The notes beneath the pieces are model-generated. The model was given only the letters and a program-made list of their open reading frames with translations. It made no database searches and was not told the origin of the DNA. Below, piece by piece: positions 11,985 through 12,790 of a stretch of DNA of 12,790 nt. The DNA comes from an uncultured Solobacterium sp. GTDB taxonomy: Bacteria > Bacillota_I > Bacilli_A > Erysipelotrichales > Erysipelotrichaceae. A program made the position numbers and the translations under genes. The stretch is from NCBI GenBank assembly GCA_937910655.1, contig CALEMV010000153.1, forward strand, positions 1 through 12,790, read 5' to 3'. Position 1 is the first letter of the stretch; the number at the start of each line of letters is the position of its first letter.

Positions 11985-12671
11985 ATGAGACAAATAAATG
12001 TTGGTGGTGAACTGCGAAATCTCGTAGTTGAACACAAGCGGAATAAGAGAATGTACTTACGTGTAAAAGATGATGGAACATTATTCGTTACCTGCCCACG
12101 TTATGTCAGTGAGCAGGAAATTCTATCCTTTATTTTTGAAAAGGAGGAATGGATTTTAAAAGTTAGTAAAAAGGAAAGAAAAAAGAATCGCTATCTTTTA
12201 GATGGCACTGACCGTAAAGAGGCCTGTTGGTTAGGAAGGGTATATCCTGTGGAATTTATCATTTCAAAGCAGCGCTTTATGGCGGTAGAGCAGGATCGTA
12301 TCGTATTCTATCTCCCAGAAATTAAAGATAATATCATTCAAGATATTTTCTATCGTACAGGAAACTTACAACTGAAACTAATGGTGGAGGAAAGACGGAA
12401 AGAATGGGATGATCATATTTGTCTTGCAAATTATCGAAATCTTCCGCGTATTACACTAAAATACATGACAAGTAGATGGGGATCTTATTCACCGATGACA
12501 CATCACATTAGTTTATCATCAAGACTCATCCATTTTCCGGTTGTATGTTTAGATTATGTTTTATTACATGAGTATGCACATATCCTAGAAGCGAACCATT
12601 CGAAACGATTTTATGATATCATCAGAATGTATATGCCTGAATATAAGGAATATAGTGATTTATTAAAGTGA
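11985..12671 (+). CDS. YgjP-type (DUF45) zinc metallopeptidase-like protein
   Basis: The 228-residue cytoplasmic protein has the layout of the YgjP/DUF45 family. An N-terminal beta-rich segment (NKRMYLRVKDDGTLFVTCP, about 20-38) is followed by a basic linker (SKKERKKNR). The C-terminal catalytic block has RWGS (164-167), ISLSSRLIHFP, then HEYAH at 195-199 and the third zinc ligand His205 in EANHSKRF. Family length is usually 220-250. Members are predicted SprT/WSS1-like zinc peptidases, and physiological substrates are mostly unknown. ATG 11985 has AGAGG at 11968-11972, a rather long 12-base gap. It is divergent from tRNA-His. The stop is eight bases before the next start, which suggests co-transcription with the membrane gene downstream. 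Confidence 0.9.
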   Translation: MRQINVGGELRNLVVEHKRNKRMYLRVKDDGTLFVTCPRYVSEQEILSFIFEKEEWILKVSKKERKKNRYLLDGTDRKEACWLGRVYPVEFIISKQRFMAVEQDRIVFYLPEIKDNIIQDIFYRTGNLQLKLMVEERRKEWDDHICLANYRNLPRITLKYMTSRWGSYSPMTHHISLSSRLIHFPVVCLDYVLLHEYAHILEANHSKRFYDIIRMYMPEYKEYSDLLK

Positions 12672-12679
12672 GGTATATG

Positions 12680-12790
12680 ATGGGAAACATTGTAAAAGAG
12701 AACAGTGTATTTTTATTTGGAAATACAATATTTGAAAATGGCTTTCTTGGCTTTTTGATTACGTTTTTGATTACAGTTATAATTGCAAAG
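12680..12790 (+). CDS. Unidentified membrane protein, N-terminal fragment (cut by window edge)
   Basis: Thirty-seven open codons run to the window end with no stop. The product begins MGNIVKENSVFLFGNTIFEN and then enters a strongly hydrophobic stretch (GFLGFLITFLITVIIAK), probably a first membrane helix. I cannot assign a family. Two consecutive ATGs occur at 12677 and 12680. The second has the better spacing from GAGG at 12670-12673, which overlaps the stop of the metallopeptidase gene. The tight spacing indicates one transcript with that gene. Confidence 0.55.
   Translation, partial: MGNIVKENSVFLFGNTIFENGFLGFLITFLITVIIAK

Overview
The window is AT-rich with compact, AGGAGG-led operons. It looks like an anaerobic Bacillota chromosome, and my best guess is an Erysipelotrichia-type commensal. 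That guess rests on gene content (clostridial-order rnfCDGEA, a lipoprotein ApbE, a GSP13-type S1 protein, a CpaB-like SAF protein) and no taxonomic search was possible. I see no insertion sequence, phage gene or CRISPR array. No stretch over 300 bases lacks a gene.

Layout. On the minus strand at the left edge are an NFU-type Fe-S scaffold gene (cut by the edge) and a divergent-PAP2 membrane protein. They are transcribed away from an S1-domain RNA-binding gene that is translationally coupled (ATGA) to pgi, glucose-6-phosphate isomerase. Two facing extended -10 promoters inside an inverted repeat separate the two units. A terminator follows pgi, then a MATE efflux gene that converges on apbE with a shared bidirectional terminator.

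The centre (about 3957-11022) is an Rnf respiratory module: apbE divergent from rnfC-rnfD-rnfG-rnfE-rnfA-small Cys membrane protein-rnfB-like, closed by a strong terminator. The genes fit one system. RnfC handles NAD(H), RnfA/E carry the intramembrane Fe-S site, RnfD/G carry covalent FMN, and the exported ApbE lipoprotein attaches that FMN.

The module departs from a textbook Rnf in several ways. RnfD carries an extra C-terminal membrane segment followed by two exported FMN-binding modules. RnfG carries a third copy of the same module. That gives five predicted flavinylation threonines instead of two. The RnfG copy and the second RnfD copy match over 347 bp with one synonymous difference. RnfB is only 95 residues, keeping its anchor and one four-Cys cluster motif but no ferredoxin-like domain. 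A 61-residue Cys-rich membrane protein is inserted just before it. Together these suggest, as inference, an Rnf derivative adapted to move electrons through a chain of flavins on the outer face of the membrane.

The right end holds an orphan SAF/CpaB-like membrane protein whose start codon lies in a perfect 12-bp inverted repeat, a tRNA-His gene (minus strand), a YgjP-type HExxH metallopeptidase, and the first codons of an unidentified membrane protein cut by the edge.
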